64,000 nt of DNA from Streptomyces sp. QL37 (GCF_002941025.1 NZ_PTJS01000001.1:2542001-2606000), one strand, 5' to 3'. Shown: positions 27,448 to 37,054, numbered from the stretch's first letter. Notes: generated by a model not told the origin, from the letters alone. Numbers and translations: made by a program.

Positions 27448-29811
27448 ATGAGAGTGCTGAAACGCGCCTTCACCGCCTTGCTGATCACCACGACCATGGC
27501 CACGGTTTCCGTCACCTCCGGCGTCGCCGACGCCAGGGAGCGGGGACCGGAGTTCGCCACCGACCCCACCACGCTCGTCGACACGTCGATCGGCAACAAC
27601 GGTGACGGGACCACCTTCCCGGGCGCGGCCGCCCCGTTCGGCATGGTGCAGCTGAGCCCTGACACGCAGCTGAACAAGTACGCGTCCTACGACTACGCGC
27701 AGGACACCATCCTCGGCTTCAGCCACACCCATCTCTCGGGCATCGGCTGTCAGACGATGGGCAATTTCCGGTTCATGCCGACCACCGGCGCGGTCACCTC
27801 GTCCGACCCGGCTCAGTACGGTGCGAAGTTCAGCCATGACAACGAGACCCGCGCACCCGGCTCCTACGGCGTGAAGTTCGACAACGGCATCCAGGCCGAA
27901 CTCGCCGCGACGGAGCGTACCGGCCAGCACCGCTACACCTTCCCCGCCGGGTCGGGACCCGAGAACATCCTCATCGAGGCCGGCGAGAGCAACGGCAGCA
28001 CCTATGCCGGGGACATCAAGGTGGTCGGCCAGGACACCGTGGAAGGCTGGCTCCAGGGCGGCAACTTCTGCGGTGAGACCGGCAAGGAGCGCTACCGGAT
28101 CTTCTTCAGCGCCAAGTTCGACCGGAAGTTCTCGAAGTTCGGCACCTGGTCCGACGGCACCCTCACCCCGAACCGGCGCGAGGCGTCGCGCGGCACCAAG
28201 CGCGCCGGCGCCTGGCTGACCTTCGACCCGGCCGGGGGCGACCAGGTCGGCACGTCGGTGGGCCTGTCCTACACCTCGGTCGACGGCGCGCGCCTCAACC
28301 GCCGGGCCGAGCAGCCGAGGTCGTTCGACAAGGCCCGGACCGGCGCGCACGACGCCTGGCAGGACGAGCTGAACCGCATGCGTGTGGCGGGCGGCAGCAC
28401 CGCCGACCAGCGCACCTACTACAGCGCGCTCTACCGCTCGCTGCTGCACCCGTCGATCGGGTCGGACGTCGACAACCGCTACCGCGGCTTCGACGACAAG
28501 GTCCACCGGTCGGATTCCACGTACTACCAGATGTTCTCGCTCTGGGACACCTACCGCTCGCAGAACCAGCTGGTGGCTCTGCTGCACCCGGACAAGGCCG
28601 CGGACATGGCCAGGTCCGTGCTGCACATCTACCAGGACGGCGGCTGGCTCCCGCGATGGGGGCTCGGCAACGGCGAGACCAACGTGATGAGCGGCGATCC
28701 CGTCACCCCGTGGATCGTCGACATCCACAACCGCGGCCTGCTCGACGACCGCACCTCGCGTCAGCTGTTCGACGCGCTCTGGAAGAACGTGAACGAACTC
28801 CCCTCCGACCAGTCGGCCTTCCGCGGCCGCGACGGCAACCCGACGTACGTGAAGAACGGCTGGGTCGGCTACCAGGACCTGCCCGGCTACCTGTACGGCG
28901 ACAGCCGCCAGGCAGGATCGGCCACGCTCGAGTACTCGCTCGCCGACTGCGCGCTGTCCACGATGGCCGACGACCTCGGCTACAAGGACAAGGCCGCGGC
29001 GCTCGCCCCGCGCTGCGACAACTTCACCGAGCTCTGGGACAGCGACGTCACGTCGCAGGGCTTCTCGGGGTTCCCCGTCACGAGGAACGCGGACGGCACC
29101 GTCGCCGGTGACCCCGACCCCACGCAGCCCGGTGCGTTCCACGAGGGCACCGCGTGGCAGTACCAGTGGCTCGCGCAGCAGGACCCCGGGACCCTCTTCG
29201 ATCTCATGGGCGGTCAGGCCGGGGCCGAGAAGCGGCTCGACACGTTCTTCGACATGCCGACCGTGCTCGCCGACCCGGCTGAGGCCGCTTCGGAGTCGTG
29301 GGTGACCGGCGCGTACGACTACCACAACAACTTCGCCTTCAATCCGAACAACGAGCCCGACTTCCACGCGCCGTGGATGTACGCCTGGACCGGCGCACCG
29401 TGGAAGACCTCGGCGGTGCTGCGGGCGATGCGGACGCTCTTCACCGACAACGCCTACGGCATGCCCGGCAACGACGACCTCGGTTCCACCTCGTCGCTGC
29501 TCGTCTTCGCCATGGCCGGCGTCTTCGAGGCCCAGCCGGGTTCCGCCAAGTACATCGTCAGCGCACCCATGTTCGAGAAGGTCGAGATCCGGCCCGAGCA
29601 CGGACGCAGGATCAGCATCGAAGCCCCCGGCGCGAGCGCTTCGAAGCTTCAGTACGTCTCCTCCGTGGCAACGGACAAGGGCGAGCTGCGCCGGAGCTGG
29701 CTCTCCCACAAGGACCTGCTCCGCTCCGGCTCGATCAAGATCGAGCTCTCCGGCCGGCCGACGAGCTGGGGCGTGGACGCCGCCCCTCCGGCCATGGCCC
29801 CCAAGGGCTGA
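27448..29811 (+). CDS. Secreted GH92 alpha-mannosidase
   Basis: A 787-residue exported glycoside hydrolase. A signal peptide covers about residues 1-31 (MRVLKRAFTALLITTTMATV...ADA). The mature protein has GH92 hallmarks: GDGTTFPGAAAPFGMVQLSPDT, GFSHTHLSGIGC, YYSALYRSLLHPS, FSLWDTYRSQNQL, and DYHNNFAFNPNNEPDFH with the late GNDDLGSTSS. GH92 enzymes are calcium-dependent exo-alpha-mannosidases acting on glycan side chains. The ATG at 27448 follows GAGAGGACC; the frame open upstream is antisense to nothing relevant. It is controlled by a LacI-type palindrome and followed by a strong hairpin. Confidence 0.92.
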   Translation: MRVLKRAFTALLITTTMATVSVTSGVADARERGPEFATDPTTLVDTSIGNNGDGTTFPGAAAPFGMVQLSPDTQLNKYASYDYAQDTILGFSHTHLSGIGCQTMGNFRFMPTTGAVTSSDPAQYGAKFSHDNETRAPGSYGVKFDNGIQAELAATERTGQHRYTFPAGSGPENILIEAGESNGSTYAGDIKVVGQDTVEGWLQGGNFCGETGKERYRIFFSAKFDRKFSKFGTWSDGTLTPNRREASRGTKRAGAWLTFDPAGGDQVGTSVGLSYTSVDGARLNRRAEQPRSFDKARTGAHDAWQDELNRMRVAGGSTADQRTYYSALYRSLLHPSIGSDVDNRYRGFDDKVHRSDSTYYQMFSLWDTYRSQNQLVALLHPDKAADMARSVLHIYQDGGWLPRWGLGNGETNVMSGDPVTPWIVDIHNRGLLDDRTSRQLFDALWKNVNELPSDQSAFRGRDGNPTYVKNGWVGYQDLPGYLYGDSRQAGSATLEYSLADCALSTMADDLGYKDKAAALAPRCDNFTELWDSDVTSQGFSGFPVTRNADGTVAGDPDPTQPGAFHEGTAWQYQWLAQQDPGTLFDLMGGQAGAEKRLDTFFDMPTVLADPAEAASESWVTGAYDYHNNFAFNPNNEPDFHAPWMYAWTGAPWKTSAVLRAMRTLFTDNAYGMPGNDDLGSTSSLLVFAMAGVFEAQPGSAKYIVSAPMFEKVEIRPEHGRRISIEAPGASASKLQYVSSVATDKGELRRSWLSHKDLLRSGSIKIELSGRPTSWGVDAAPPAMAPKG

Positions 29812-29816
29812 CGCTT

Positions 29817-29858
29817 CGGGGTGCGGCCCCTCCCCGGGCAGGGGGGGGCCGCACCCCG
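29817..29858. terminator. Terminator after GH92 gene
   Basis: CGGGGTGCGGCCCC (29817-29830) pairs with GGGGCCGCACCCCG (29845-29858), 14 bp, immediately downstream of the stop codon. Confidence 0.8.
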
Positions 29859-29954
29859 GGCGGAGCCGCAGGGTCGGCGCTGCTTTTGCGCCATGCGGCG
29901 TGAACGTGGCGCAATCACGCGTTGCCGCTCCGTTCCGCGACGCGCAGCCTGGTG

Positions 29955-29968
29955 CGGGAGCGCTCCCA
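29955..29968. promoter_or_regulatory. CebR-like operator upstream of PQQ/CBM2 gene
   Basis: CGGGAGCGCTCCCA differs by one base from TGGGAGCGCTCCCA, the palindrome bound by the cellobiose-responsive repressor CebR in Streptomyces. It is followed by CATATCGCTACGG, a possible -10 region, and lies about 110 bp before the start codon. It predicts induction by cello-oligosaccharides. Confidence 0.75.
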
Positions 29969-30075
29969 TATCGCTACGGTGGCGCTTGCTCTCCATGGAA
30001 CCGCCACCGCGTGCAAGCACCACCGATGTGCGAAGACCACCGCTGCGCAAGCGTCCCCCACTCTGGAGCCGACAC

Positions 30076-31608
30076 ATGTCAAGACGCCGCTGGGCAGGGC
30101 CAGTTCTGCTGGCCCTGCTGCTGACCGCGCCCCTCTCGCTCCCCGCCACCGCCGCCGATGCCGTGCCACCCCGGACGGCGGCGGCGGAAGCCACGCCGCT
30201 CGTCCCCCTCCCCTCGCTCAGCGCGACCACCACCCAGGTCGCCTCCGGGCTGAGACGGCCCACCGCACTCGTCGCCCCCGATGACGGCACGGACCGGCTG
30301 TTCATCACCGAGAAGTCCGGCACCGTCCGCGTCTACCAGCCGGACACCGGCCTGGCCGCGGCCCCGGTCGTCGACATCAGGTCGGCCGTGGACGAGTCCG
30401 GCAACGAGCGCGGCCTGCTCGGCATCGCCGTCCCGCCCGACTTCGCCGAGAGCCAGGACCTGTACCTGGCGTACACGGCGCTGCCCGACGGTGCGGTCAC
30501 GCTCGCCCGCTACCGGCTCGACGAGTCCCGCCTGGAGGTCCTGCTCTCGCAGGAGCACTCCGAGAACAGCAATCACAACGGCGGCCAGCTCGCGTTCGGC
30601 CCGGACGGCCACCTGTACTGGAGCATCGGCGACGGCGGCGGCTCCGCCGACCCCCTCCGCGCCGCGCAACGGCTGGACACCCTGCTCGGCAAGATCATGC
30701 GCATCGACGTGAGCCGGAGCTGCGGCGAGCTCGCCTACTGCGTCCCCGGCGACAACCCCTTCGTGGACACCCCGGGCGCCCGTGAGGAGATCTGGCTGTA
30801 CGGGCTGCGCAACCCGTGGCGGTTCTCCTTCGACGACGCCGACGGCTCGCTGTGGATCGGCGACGTCGGCCAGGGCCGGTGGGAGGAGGTCGACCACCTC
30901 GCACCCGGACAGGGAGGGCTGAACCTCGGCTGGTCCTGCTACGAAGGGCTGGAGAAGTTCGAGGGCGGCGACTGCAAGGCCGGCGAGACGTACACCGAGC
31001 CGGTCTTCACGTACTCGCCGTACACCGGCGGCTGCTCGGTCATCGGCGGCCGCGTCTACCGGGGCCAGGAGTACGCCGACCTGGTCGGCGGCACGTACAT
31101 CGCCACCGACTACTGCTCGTCCACGGTCTGGGCCCTGCGTCCCGACGGCGAGGGGGGCTACGAGCAGGCGGAGATCGGGGAGATGCCCACCCAGGTGACC
31201 TCGATCGGGGCGACCGTCGACGGGGAGTTCTACGTCGTCAACGACCTGCCCGGCGGACTGCACCGGGTGTCGTTCGCGCAGGAGGAGCCCACCTGCCGGG
31301 TGGACCGCGCCGTGAACGCCTGGGGTACGGGCACGACGGTCGACCTGACCGTCACCAACACGGGCAGCACACCCGTGAACGGCTGGACGCTCGAATTCCC
31401 GCTGGCTCTCGGCCAGACCGTCATCTCCGACTGGAACACGGACCTGACCCAGGGCAGCAACACGATCGAGGCGGTCAACGCCGCGCACAACGCCACGATC
31501 GCTCCGGGCGCGAGCATCACCCTCGGCTATCTCGCCGAGCACACCGGTGACGCGTCGTCACCACCGCGGTTCATGCTCAACGGGGACGCCTGCGCCGTCG
31601 GCGGCTGA
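30076..31608 (+). CDS. Secreted PQQ-type sugar dehydrogenase with C-terminal CBM2
   Basis: A 510-residue exported protein. A signal peptide ends near residue 30 (LPATAADA). Residues about 50-400 form a six-bladed sorbosone/glucose dehydrogenase-like propeller: RPTALVAPDDGTDRLFITEKSG, NERGLLGIAVPP, HNGGQLAFGPDGHLYWSIGDGGG, EIWLYGLRNPWRFSFD. The C-terminal 100 residues match a family 2 carbohydrate-binding module (CRVDRAVNAWGTG, GWTLEFPL, WNTDL, FMLNGDAC), which binds crystalline cellulose. It is a candidate extracellular electron donor for cellulose-oxidising enzymes. The ATG at 30076 is preferred over longer frames lacking a signal. Confidence 0.88.
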   Translation: MSRRRWAGPVLLALLLTAPLSLPATAADAVPPRTAAAEATPLVPLPSLSATTTQVASGLRRPTALVAPDDGTDRLFITEKSGTVRVYQPDTGLAAAPVVDIRSAVDESGNERGLLGIAVPPDFAESQDLYLAYTALPDGAVTLARYRLDESRLEVLLSQEHSENSNHNGGQLAFGPDGHLYWSIGDGGGSADPLRAAQRLDTLLGKIMRIDVSRSCGELAYCVPGDNPFVDTPGAREEIWLYGLRNPWRFSFDDADGSLWIGDVGQGRWEEVDHLAPGQGGLNLGWSCYEGLEKFEGGDCKAGETYTEPVFTYSPYTGGCSVIGGRVYRGQEYADLVGGTYIATDYCSSTVWALRPDGEGGYEQAEIGEMPTQVTSIGATVDGEFYVVNDLPGGLHRVSFAQEEPTCRVDRAVNAWGTGTTVDLTVTNTGSTPVNGWTLEFPLALGQTVISDWNTDLTQGSNTIEAVNAAHNATIAPGASITLGYLAEHTGDASSPPRFMLNGDACAVGG

Positions 31609-31618
31609 GCCTCCGACC

Positions 31619-31663
31619 GGAAGCGAGGCCCGCCCCGGAGGCGCCCGGGCCGGTCTCGCTTCC
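31619..31663. terminator. Terminator-like inverted repeat after PQQ/CBM2 gene
   Basis: GGAAGCGAG (31619-31627) pairs with CTCGCTTCC (31655-31663), enclosing a GC-rich inner stem. It follows the stop codon by about 10 bp. Confidence 0.55.
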
Positions 31664-31816
31664 TCTTCGCTCCGTGCTTCCTCGACGCCCGTCGGGAAGA
31701 GCGACGGGAGGGGCTGCTCGCTCTGTGGTTCTGCCCGGGGTCGGCTCCTGCGGGCTCTTGCCTCTACATGCGTTCCCTCTGACTCCGCGCTCGCGTAGCC
31801 GTCGGACGCACACTCA

Positions 31817-32746
31817 TCAGTCCGCGGCGGGCGCCTCGGCCACGTCGGCCATGCGCCTGCCCACGCGGGCAGTCGTCTCACGCAGCCAGATGTGGGCCGC
31901 GTCGTGCGTGTGCACCGGGTGCCACCACATCGCCTCCCGCAGCGGGACCGCTTCGTAGGGCGGCTGCACCACGTGCACGGCCGCGAGCGGTGCGAGGAGC
32001 CGGGCGAGACGGGCCTGGATCAGCGCGATGCGCCGAGTGCCCGCCACCAGCAGTGGCAGCAGTTGGAAGCTGTCCACGGAGACTTCCACGCGCGGCTCGA
32101 TGCCGAGCATTCCGAGCTGGCGCACGGCGGGGGCGTCGTAGGTCCGCTGGTAGGTGACCCACGGCAACCGTCCCAGATCCTTGAGGGTGAGCCGGTCCTC
32201 GACGCTCGGGTGGTCGTCCGGGACGAGGAAGACCCAGCTGTCCTCGTAGAGGTCGGTGGCGGGGAAGTCACTGATGACGCCGTGCGGCATGAGCAGACCG
32301 TCGGTGGTGCTCAGCAGCGTGGCCGTGTCGTCGACCACGGTGGGCGGGGTCTGGACGAAACGCAGCCGGATGCCGGGAGCCTCCTCGTGGACCACCCGGG
32401 CGAGCTCGGCCCCGAACACGGCGACCGCGTAGTCGGACGCCACGAGTTCGAACTCGCGCTTCTCGCTGCCCGGATCGAAGTCGGCCTGGCTGGCGAAGAG
32501 ACGTTCCACCACTTCGTAGGCGGTGGACGTGCGATGCAGGAGAACCTGGCCGAGGGCGGTGAGCTCGTAGTGGCCGCCGACACGGGCGAGCAGATCGTCG
32601 CCGAAATGGCGGCGCAACCGGGCCAGGGAAGCGCTCATCGCGGGCTGACTGAGCCCGACGCGCTCCCCGGCGCGGGTGACGTTGCGCTCCTCCAGCAGGG
32701 CACGCAGAGCGACGACGAGGTTGAGGTCGAGGCGGGCCAGATTCAC
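31817..32746 (-). CDS. LysR-family regulator of the aromatic catabolic cluster
   Basis: A 309-residue LysR protein. The HTH reads LDLNLVVALRALLEERNVTRAGERVGLSQPAMSASLARLRRHFGDDLLAR at residues 5-55, and the effector domain follows. The GTG at 32746 has AGGGG 8 nt upstream; longer versions add no family sequence. The sequence resembles the NodD/phenolic-responsive branch. It is divergent from the FAH/cyclase/monooxygenase operon and probably activates it with a pathway intermediate. About 130 bp separate the two genes. Confidence 0.9.
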   Translation of the reverse strand: MNLARLDLNLVVALRALLEERNVTRAGERVGLSQPAMSASLARLRRHFGDDLLARVGGHYELTALGQVLLHRTSTAYEVVERLFASQADFDPGSEKREFELVASDYAVAVFGAELARVVHEEAPGIRLRFVQTPPTVVDDTATLLSTTDGLLMPHGVISDFPATDLYEDSWVFLVPDDHPSVEDRLTLKDLGRLPWVTYQRTYDAPAVRQLGMLGIEPRVEVSVDSFQLLPLLVAGTRRIALIQARLARLLAPLAAVHVVQPPYEAVPLREAMWWHPVHTHDAAHIWLRETTARVGRRMADVAEAPAAD

Positions 32747-32874
32747 GAGATTTCCCCTTGCGGTAAGACGCTGACCAGGAAGGAATAAACGCGATGGATG
32801 AGGGCCATCCACAGAATCGATTTCCGTGATCCCGGGTGCTGGGTCCAGATTAGTCACACCGCAATCAGGAGGAC

Positions 32875-33873
32875 ATGTTCGTGATATCTGCATCCGCGTC
32901 CGCGCTGTTCGCCGGGCCGTACGCCCTGGCCACGCTCTCGGCACCGGACGGACCGGCCTTCCCCGCGCTCGTCACGGCGGACGCCCAGGCAGTCGACCTG
33001 CGCGTCGCCTTCGGTGACGAGTCCCTGTCCATCCGCAGTCTCCTGGAGACCTGGGACACGGCCGCGGAGCGGCTCACGGTGCTGGCGGGCGACAGTGCTC
33101 AGGAGCGAAGGCCTCTGGCGGACTTTCGGGTGCACGCACCGGTCGAGCCCCGTCAGGTGTTCCAGTCGGGCGCCAACTACCGGCAGCACGTGATCGACCT
33201 GCACGTCGCGCACCGGGCGCCGGGCGACGACCGTTCCGAGGAGGAGCGGCGCGCGGAGGCGGCGGAGATCATGGACCGCCGGGCGGACGAGGACCTGCCC
33301 TACGTCTTCATCGGCCTGCCGAGCGCGATCACCGGCCCGTACGACGATGTCGTGCTCCCCGCATGGGCCGAGAAGCCCGACTGGGAGCTGGAGCTGGTGG
33401 CGGTCATCGGCCGCCCCGCCCACCAGGTGACCGTGGACGAGGCCCTCAGCCACGTCGCCGGCTACACCATCGCCAACGACCTGACCGACCGTGCGACCGT
33501 CTTCCGCCGGGACATGCCGCAGATCGGCACGGACTGGCTGCGCAGCAAGAACGCCCCCGGGTTCACCCCGCTCGGCCCCTGGATCGTGCCGGCCGAGTCC
33601 GTCGCGGACACCGACGACCTGCGTCTCGTGCTGAAGCTGAACGGCGAGACCATGCAGGACGAGACCACGAAGGACATGATCTTCGATGTCGCGCGCATGG
33701 TCTCCTACGCTTCGCGGACTGCCCGGCTGCTGCCCGGTGACCTGGTACTGACCGGTTCCCCTGCCGGGAACGGCATGCACTGGGGGCGGCTGCTGCGCGA
33801 CGGCGATGTCATGGACGGCTCCATCACCGGACTTGGTGCCCAGCGCACCCGCTGTGTCGCGGAGGCGTCATGA
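32875..33873 (+). CDS. Fumarylacetoacetate hydrolase-family protein (first of two)
   Basis: A 332-residue FAH-family enzyme. The core has WELELVAVIGRPA (metal-binding Glu pair), YTIANDLTDRATVF, DWLRSKNAPGFTPLGPW and LTGSPAGNG. The family hydrolyses or isomerises C-C bonds of ring-cleavage products such as acylpyruvates. The ATG follows GGAGG. It is the first gene of the operon and overlaps the next by ATGA. It may act after the dioxygenase at 37055. Confidence 0.88.
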   Translation: MFVISASASALFAGPYALATLSAPDGPAFPALVTADAQAVDLRVAFGDESLSIRSLLETWDTAAERLTVLAGDSAQERRPLADFRVHAPVEPRQVFQSGANYRQHVIDLHVAHRAPGDDRSEEERRAEAAEIMDRRADEDLPYVFIGLPSAITGPYDDVVLPAWAEKPDWELELVAVIGRPAHQVTVDEALSHVAGYTIANDLTDRATVFRRDMPQIGTDWLRSKNAPGFTPLGPWIVPAESVADTDDLRLVLKLNGETMQDETTKDMIFDVARMVSYASRTARLLPGDLVLTGSPAGNGMHWGRLLRDGDVMDGSITGLGAQRTRCVAEAS

Positions 33874-34832
33874 CCCTCGACCGCACCGACCCCGAGGGCT
33901 CGATCGCCGAGGCCGCCAAGGCGTACTCCAACTGGGGACGTTGGGGCGCGGACGACGTATTGGGCACCCTCAACTTCCTGGACGAGGCGAAGCGGCGTGA
34001 GGCCGCCGCGCTCATCCGCCGGGGCGCCAGTTTCTCGCTCGCCCAGAGCTTCGACATGAACGGCCCGCAGAAAGGCTGGCGACGCCGCACCAATCCGGTG
34101 CACACCATGCTCGACACCGGCACCGACGCGGCACTCGGCCTGCAGGGCTTCCCGCACGGCCTCGGCGGTGCCGACGACGTCATCGCCATGCCACTCCAGT
34201 GCTCGACCCAGTGGGACGGGCTCGGCCACATCTTCGATCACGGCAGAACGTGGAACGGCCGGGACGCGGCGAGGACCGTCACCTCCGAAGGCGACCTGGT
34301 CACCGGCATCGAGCACATGGCCCCGCACGTCGCCGGACGTGGTGTGCTCCTGGACGTCGGCCGCACGATCGGTGAGGACGGTGAGCTGCCCGACGGCTTC
34401 GCCATCACCGAGGAACACCTGACGGCGACCGCCGAGGCCCAGGGCGTGAGCGTCGGTCGCGGCGACATCGTCCTGGTCCGTACCGGACAGCTCGCCCGCG
34501 CCCGCCGCGAGGGCTGGGGCGACTACGCGGGCGGACCCGCCCCCGGCCTGTCCTTCACCACCGCCGGCTGGCTGCACGGCACCGAGATCGCCGCGATCGC
34601 GACCGACACCTGGGGCTTCGAGGTGCGGCCCAACGAATTCGACATCGCCTTCCAGCCTCTGCACCAGGTCGCCATCCCCAACATCGGCCTGCTCATCGGG
34701 GAGATGTGGGACCTGGAGGCCCTTGCCGAGGACTGTGCCGCCGACGGCGCGTACGCGTTCTGGCTCACCGCGGCGCCTCTTCCCATCACCGGTGCGGTCG
34801 GCTCCCCCATCAACCCGGTCGCCGTCAAGTAG
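33870..34832 (+). CDS. Cyclase-family metal-dependent hydrolase (kynurenine formamidase fold)
   Basis: A 320-residue protein of the cyclase/kynurenine-formamidase superfamily. The metal site region reads QCSTQWDGLGHIFDHG, a form of the family HxGTHxDxxxH motif in which the first histidine is replaced by Gln, as in many actinobacterial members. Later motifs are VLVRTGQLA, PAPGLSFTTAGWLH and PLHQVAIPNIGL. It could hydrolyse an amide or lactone in the aromatic pathway. Start overlaps the upstream stop (ATGA). Confidence 0.85.
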   Translation: MTLDRTDPEGSIAEAAKAYSNWGRWGADDVLGTLNFLDEAKRREAAALIRRGASFSLAQSFDMNGPQKGWRRRTNPVHTMLDTGTDAALGLQGFPHGLGGADDVIAMPLQCSTQWDGLGHIFDHGRTWNGRDAARTVTSEGDLVTGIEHMAPHVAGRGVLLDVGRTIGEDGELPDGFAITEEHLTATAEAQGVSVGRGDIVLVRTGQLARARREGWGDYAGGPAPGLSFTTAGWLHGTEIAAIATDTWGFEVRPNEFDIAFQPLHQVAIPNIGLLIGEMWDLEALAEDCAADGAYAFWLTAAPLPITGAVGSPINPVAVK

Positions 34833-34861
34833 TCCCAGTCAGGAACAAGGGAGTTCCCCCA

Positions 34862-35992
34862 ATGAATGAAGCTCGTACGGTCCTGGTGATCGGTGGCGGC
34901 GCGGCCGGGAACGCCGTGACCCTCCTGCTGCGGCGAGCCGGCCTCGACGTACACCTGATCGAGGCCAAGGACGACTGGAACGCCACCGCCGGCTCCGGCA
35001 TCACCCTCCAGGGCAACGCCCTGCGCGTGCTGCGCGAGCTGGGCGTGTGGGAGCGAATCGAGGCTTCCGGCTTCGGCTTCGGGTCGGTCGGCATCACCGC
35101 CCCTGACGGGACCGTCCTGCACGCGCAGGACGACATCCGCAGCGGTGGCGACGACCTCCCCGCCACCGTCGGCATGCAGCGGCCGCAGCTCCAGCGCATC
35201 CTGATCGAGGCCGTGCGCGCAAGCGGCGCCTCCGTCCGCCTGGGGATCACCGCAGAGATCCTGGACCAGGACGCCGACGGCGTCTCCGTCCGCTTCAGTG
35301 ACGGCTCCGAGGGCCGCTACGACCTGGTGATCGCCGCCGACGGCCTCGGCTCCACGACCCGGGCCGCCATCGGCATCACGGCGAAGCCCGAACCGACCGG
35401 CATGGCGATCTGGCGCGTCGCCGCCCCCCGTCCCACAGGCGTGGAGCGCACCGACCTCGCCTACGGCGGCCCGGCCTTCATCGCCGGCTACTGTCCGACC
35501 AGCGACAGCACGCTCTACGCCTACGTCGTCGAGGCCAACCGCGACCGCGCCACCATCCCCCCGGAGTCGTACGCCGACGAGATGCGCCGCCTGGCCACCG
35601 CCTACGGCGGCAACTGGCCCGAGATCACCGCGCACATCACCGACCCCGCCCAGGTCAACTACACCTGGTTCGACCGCATGCTGGTCGAGGGGTCATGGCA
35701 CCGGGGCCGGGTCGTCCTCGTCGGCGACGCCGCCCACTGCTGCCCGCCCACCCTCGCCCAGGGCGCCGCCCTGTCCCTGGAGGACGCCTGGGTCCTCGCG
35801 CAGCTCCTGACCGAGTCCGACACCTGGGACGACACCCTGTTCCAGCAGTACTACGAGCGACGGATCGCAAGGGTCCGGCCGGTGGTGGAAGCCTCTGTGC
35901 AGATCGGGCAGTGGCAGCTCGACGGAGTACGCGACGCCGACGTGCCCGGCCTGATGGGCCGCACCATGACGATGCTCCGGGAGCTGCCGTGA
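34862..35992 (+). CDS. FAD-dependent aromatic monooxygenase (salicylate hydroxylase-like)
   Basis: A 376-residue group A flavoprotein monooxygenase. Motifs: Rossmann GGGAAGNAVTLLLRRAG at the N-terminus, the NAD(P)H/FAD motif DLVIAADGLGS, and GDAAHCCPPTLAQGAALSLEDA near residue 285. It hydroxylates an aromatic ring with NAD(P)H and oxygen, preparing it for ring cleavage. Closest types are salicylate and 3-hydroxybenzoate hydroxylases; the substrate cannot be fixed from sequence. Start ATG 34862 with AAGGGAG upstream; the next gene overlaps by GTGA. Confidence 0.9.
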   Translation: MNEARTVLVIGGGAAGNAVTLLLRRAGLDVHLIEAKDDWNATAGSGITLQGNALRVLRELGVWERIEASGFGFGSVGITAPDGTVLHAQDDIRSGGDDLPATVGMQRPQLQRILIEAVRASGASVRLGITAEILDQDADGVSVRFSDGSEGRYDLVIAADGLGSTTRAAIGITAKPEPTGMAIWRVAAPRPTGVERTDLAYGGPAFIAGYCPTSDSTLYAYVVEANRDRATIPPESYADEMRRLATAYGGNWPEITAHITDPAQVNYTWFDRMLVEGSWHRGRVVLVGDAAHCCPPTLAQGAALSLEDAWVLAQLLTESDTWDDTLFQQYYERRIARVRPVVEASVQIGQWQLDGVRDADVPGLMGRTMTMLRELP

Positions 35993-37041
35993 CCGCCCGC
36001 CCGTCGCCCGGCCACCGCCCCTCATCGAGCGCTCCCGCGCGCCCCGCCCTCACCGTAGACGTACACGCGCACGTCCTGCTTCCGGAGGTCGAGGCGCTCG
36101 TGGCCGGGCTGCCCGGCCACGATGCGGCAAGAGCTCTGGACGCCCGACGCAACGGCGCCGAGGCTCTCGCGGTGAGTGGCCCCATGGTGGGTGAGCGCAT
36201 CCCGAAACTGACGGACGTCGCTGTGCGCCTCGCGGCGATGGACCAGCAGGGTGTCGACATACAGCTGGTCAGCCCGTCCCCCTCGCACTACCACTACTGG
36301 GCCGACGAGGAGACGGCCGAGAAGGTGTACCGGCTGGCCAACGAGGCCACCGCGGCGCACTGCTCGGCGGCCCCGAAACGGCTGCGCGGCCTCGGACTCG
36401 TACCACTTCAACACCCGGACCTGGCCGTCGAAGCCCTCGACGACGCTCTGGGGCACGGGCTTCTGGGCGTGGAGATATCCAGCCACGCACCGGGCCGTGA
36501 ACTGTCCGACCCCGCCTACGAGGCCCTGTGGACCCGGGCGGAGGAAAGCGGCGCGGTGCTCTTCCTGCATCCCTTCGGATGCACGCTCGACGAACGCCTG
36601 GACCGCTGGTACCTGTCCAACACGGTCGGCCAGCCCACCGAGAACGCCGTCGCCCTCTCCCACCTCATCTTCTCCGGCGTGCTCGACAGGCACCCGGGCC
36701 TGAAGCTGATCGCCGCACACGGCGGCGGCTACCTGCCCACCCACATCGGCCGCTCCGACCACGCCTGGTCCGCACGCTCCGACGCCGGTGCCGGCTGCGC
36801 CCACCCGCCGAGCAGCTACCTCGAGCGGCTGTACTTCGACTCGCTCGTCCACGACCCGCACGTCCTGCGGGAGCTGATCCGGGTGGCCGGGGCCGACCGC
36901 GTCCTCCTCGGCTCCGACTTCCCCTTCGACATGGGCACCGAGGACCCGGTCGGCGCCCTGCGCGCAGCGGGGCTGCCCCCCGCCGACTTCGACGCCGTAC
37001 GCGGCGACAACGCCGCCGCCCTGCTCGGCACTCTCAACTGA
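35989..37041 (+). CDS. Amidohydrolase-family decarboxylase/hydrolase (ACMSD-like)
   Basis: A 350-residue amidohydrolase with metal ligands in VDVHAHVLLPE, LFLHPFGC, LIAAHGGGYLPTH and LLGSDFPFDMG. This is the aminocarboxymuconate-semialdehyde/gamma-resorcylate decarboxylase branch, which removes a carboxylate from ring or ring-cleavage products. The GTG at 35989 overlaps the monooxygenase stop. In a meta-cleavage pathway it could decarboxylate the ring or the semialdehyde. Confidence 0.87.
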   Translation: MTARPSPGHRPSSSAPARPALTVDVHAHVLLPEVEALVAGLPGHDAARALDARRNGAEALAVSGPMVGERIPKLTDVAVRLAAMDQQGVDIQLVSPSPSHYHYWADEETAEKVYRLANEATAAHCSAAPKRLRGLGLVPLQHPDLAVEALDDALGHGLLGVEISSHAPGRELSDPAYEALWTRAEESGAVLFLHPFGCTLDERLDRWYLSNTVGQPTENAVALSHLIFSGVLDRHPGLKLIAAHGGGYLPTHIGRSDHAWSARSDAGAGCAHPPSSYLERLYFDSLVHDPHVLRELIRVAGADRVLLGSDFPFDMGTEDPVGALRAAGLPPADFDAVRGDNAAALLGTLN

Positions 37042-37054
37042 GGAGGAACCCACC

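Noticed and set aside
31547..31881. Small frames between the PQQ/CBM2 gene and LysR
   Set aside because: Arg/Ser-rich, no start context; the region holds a terminator-like hairpin.
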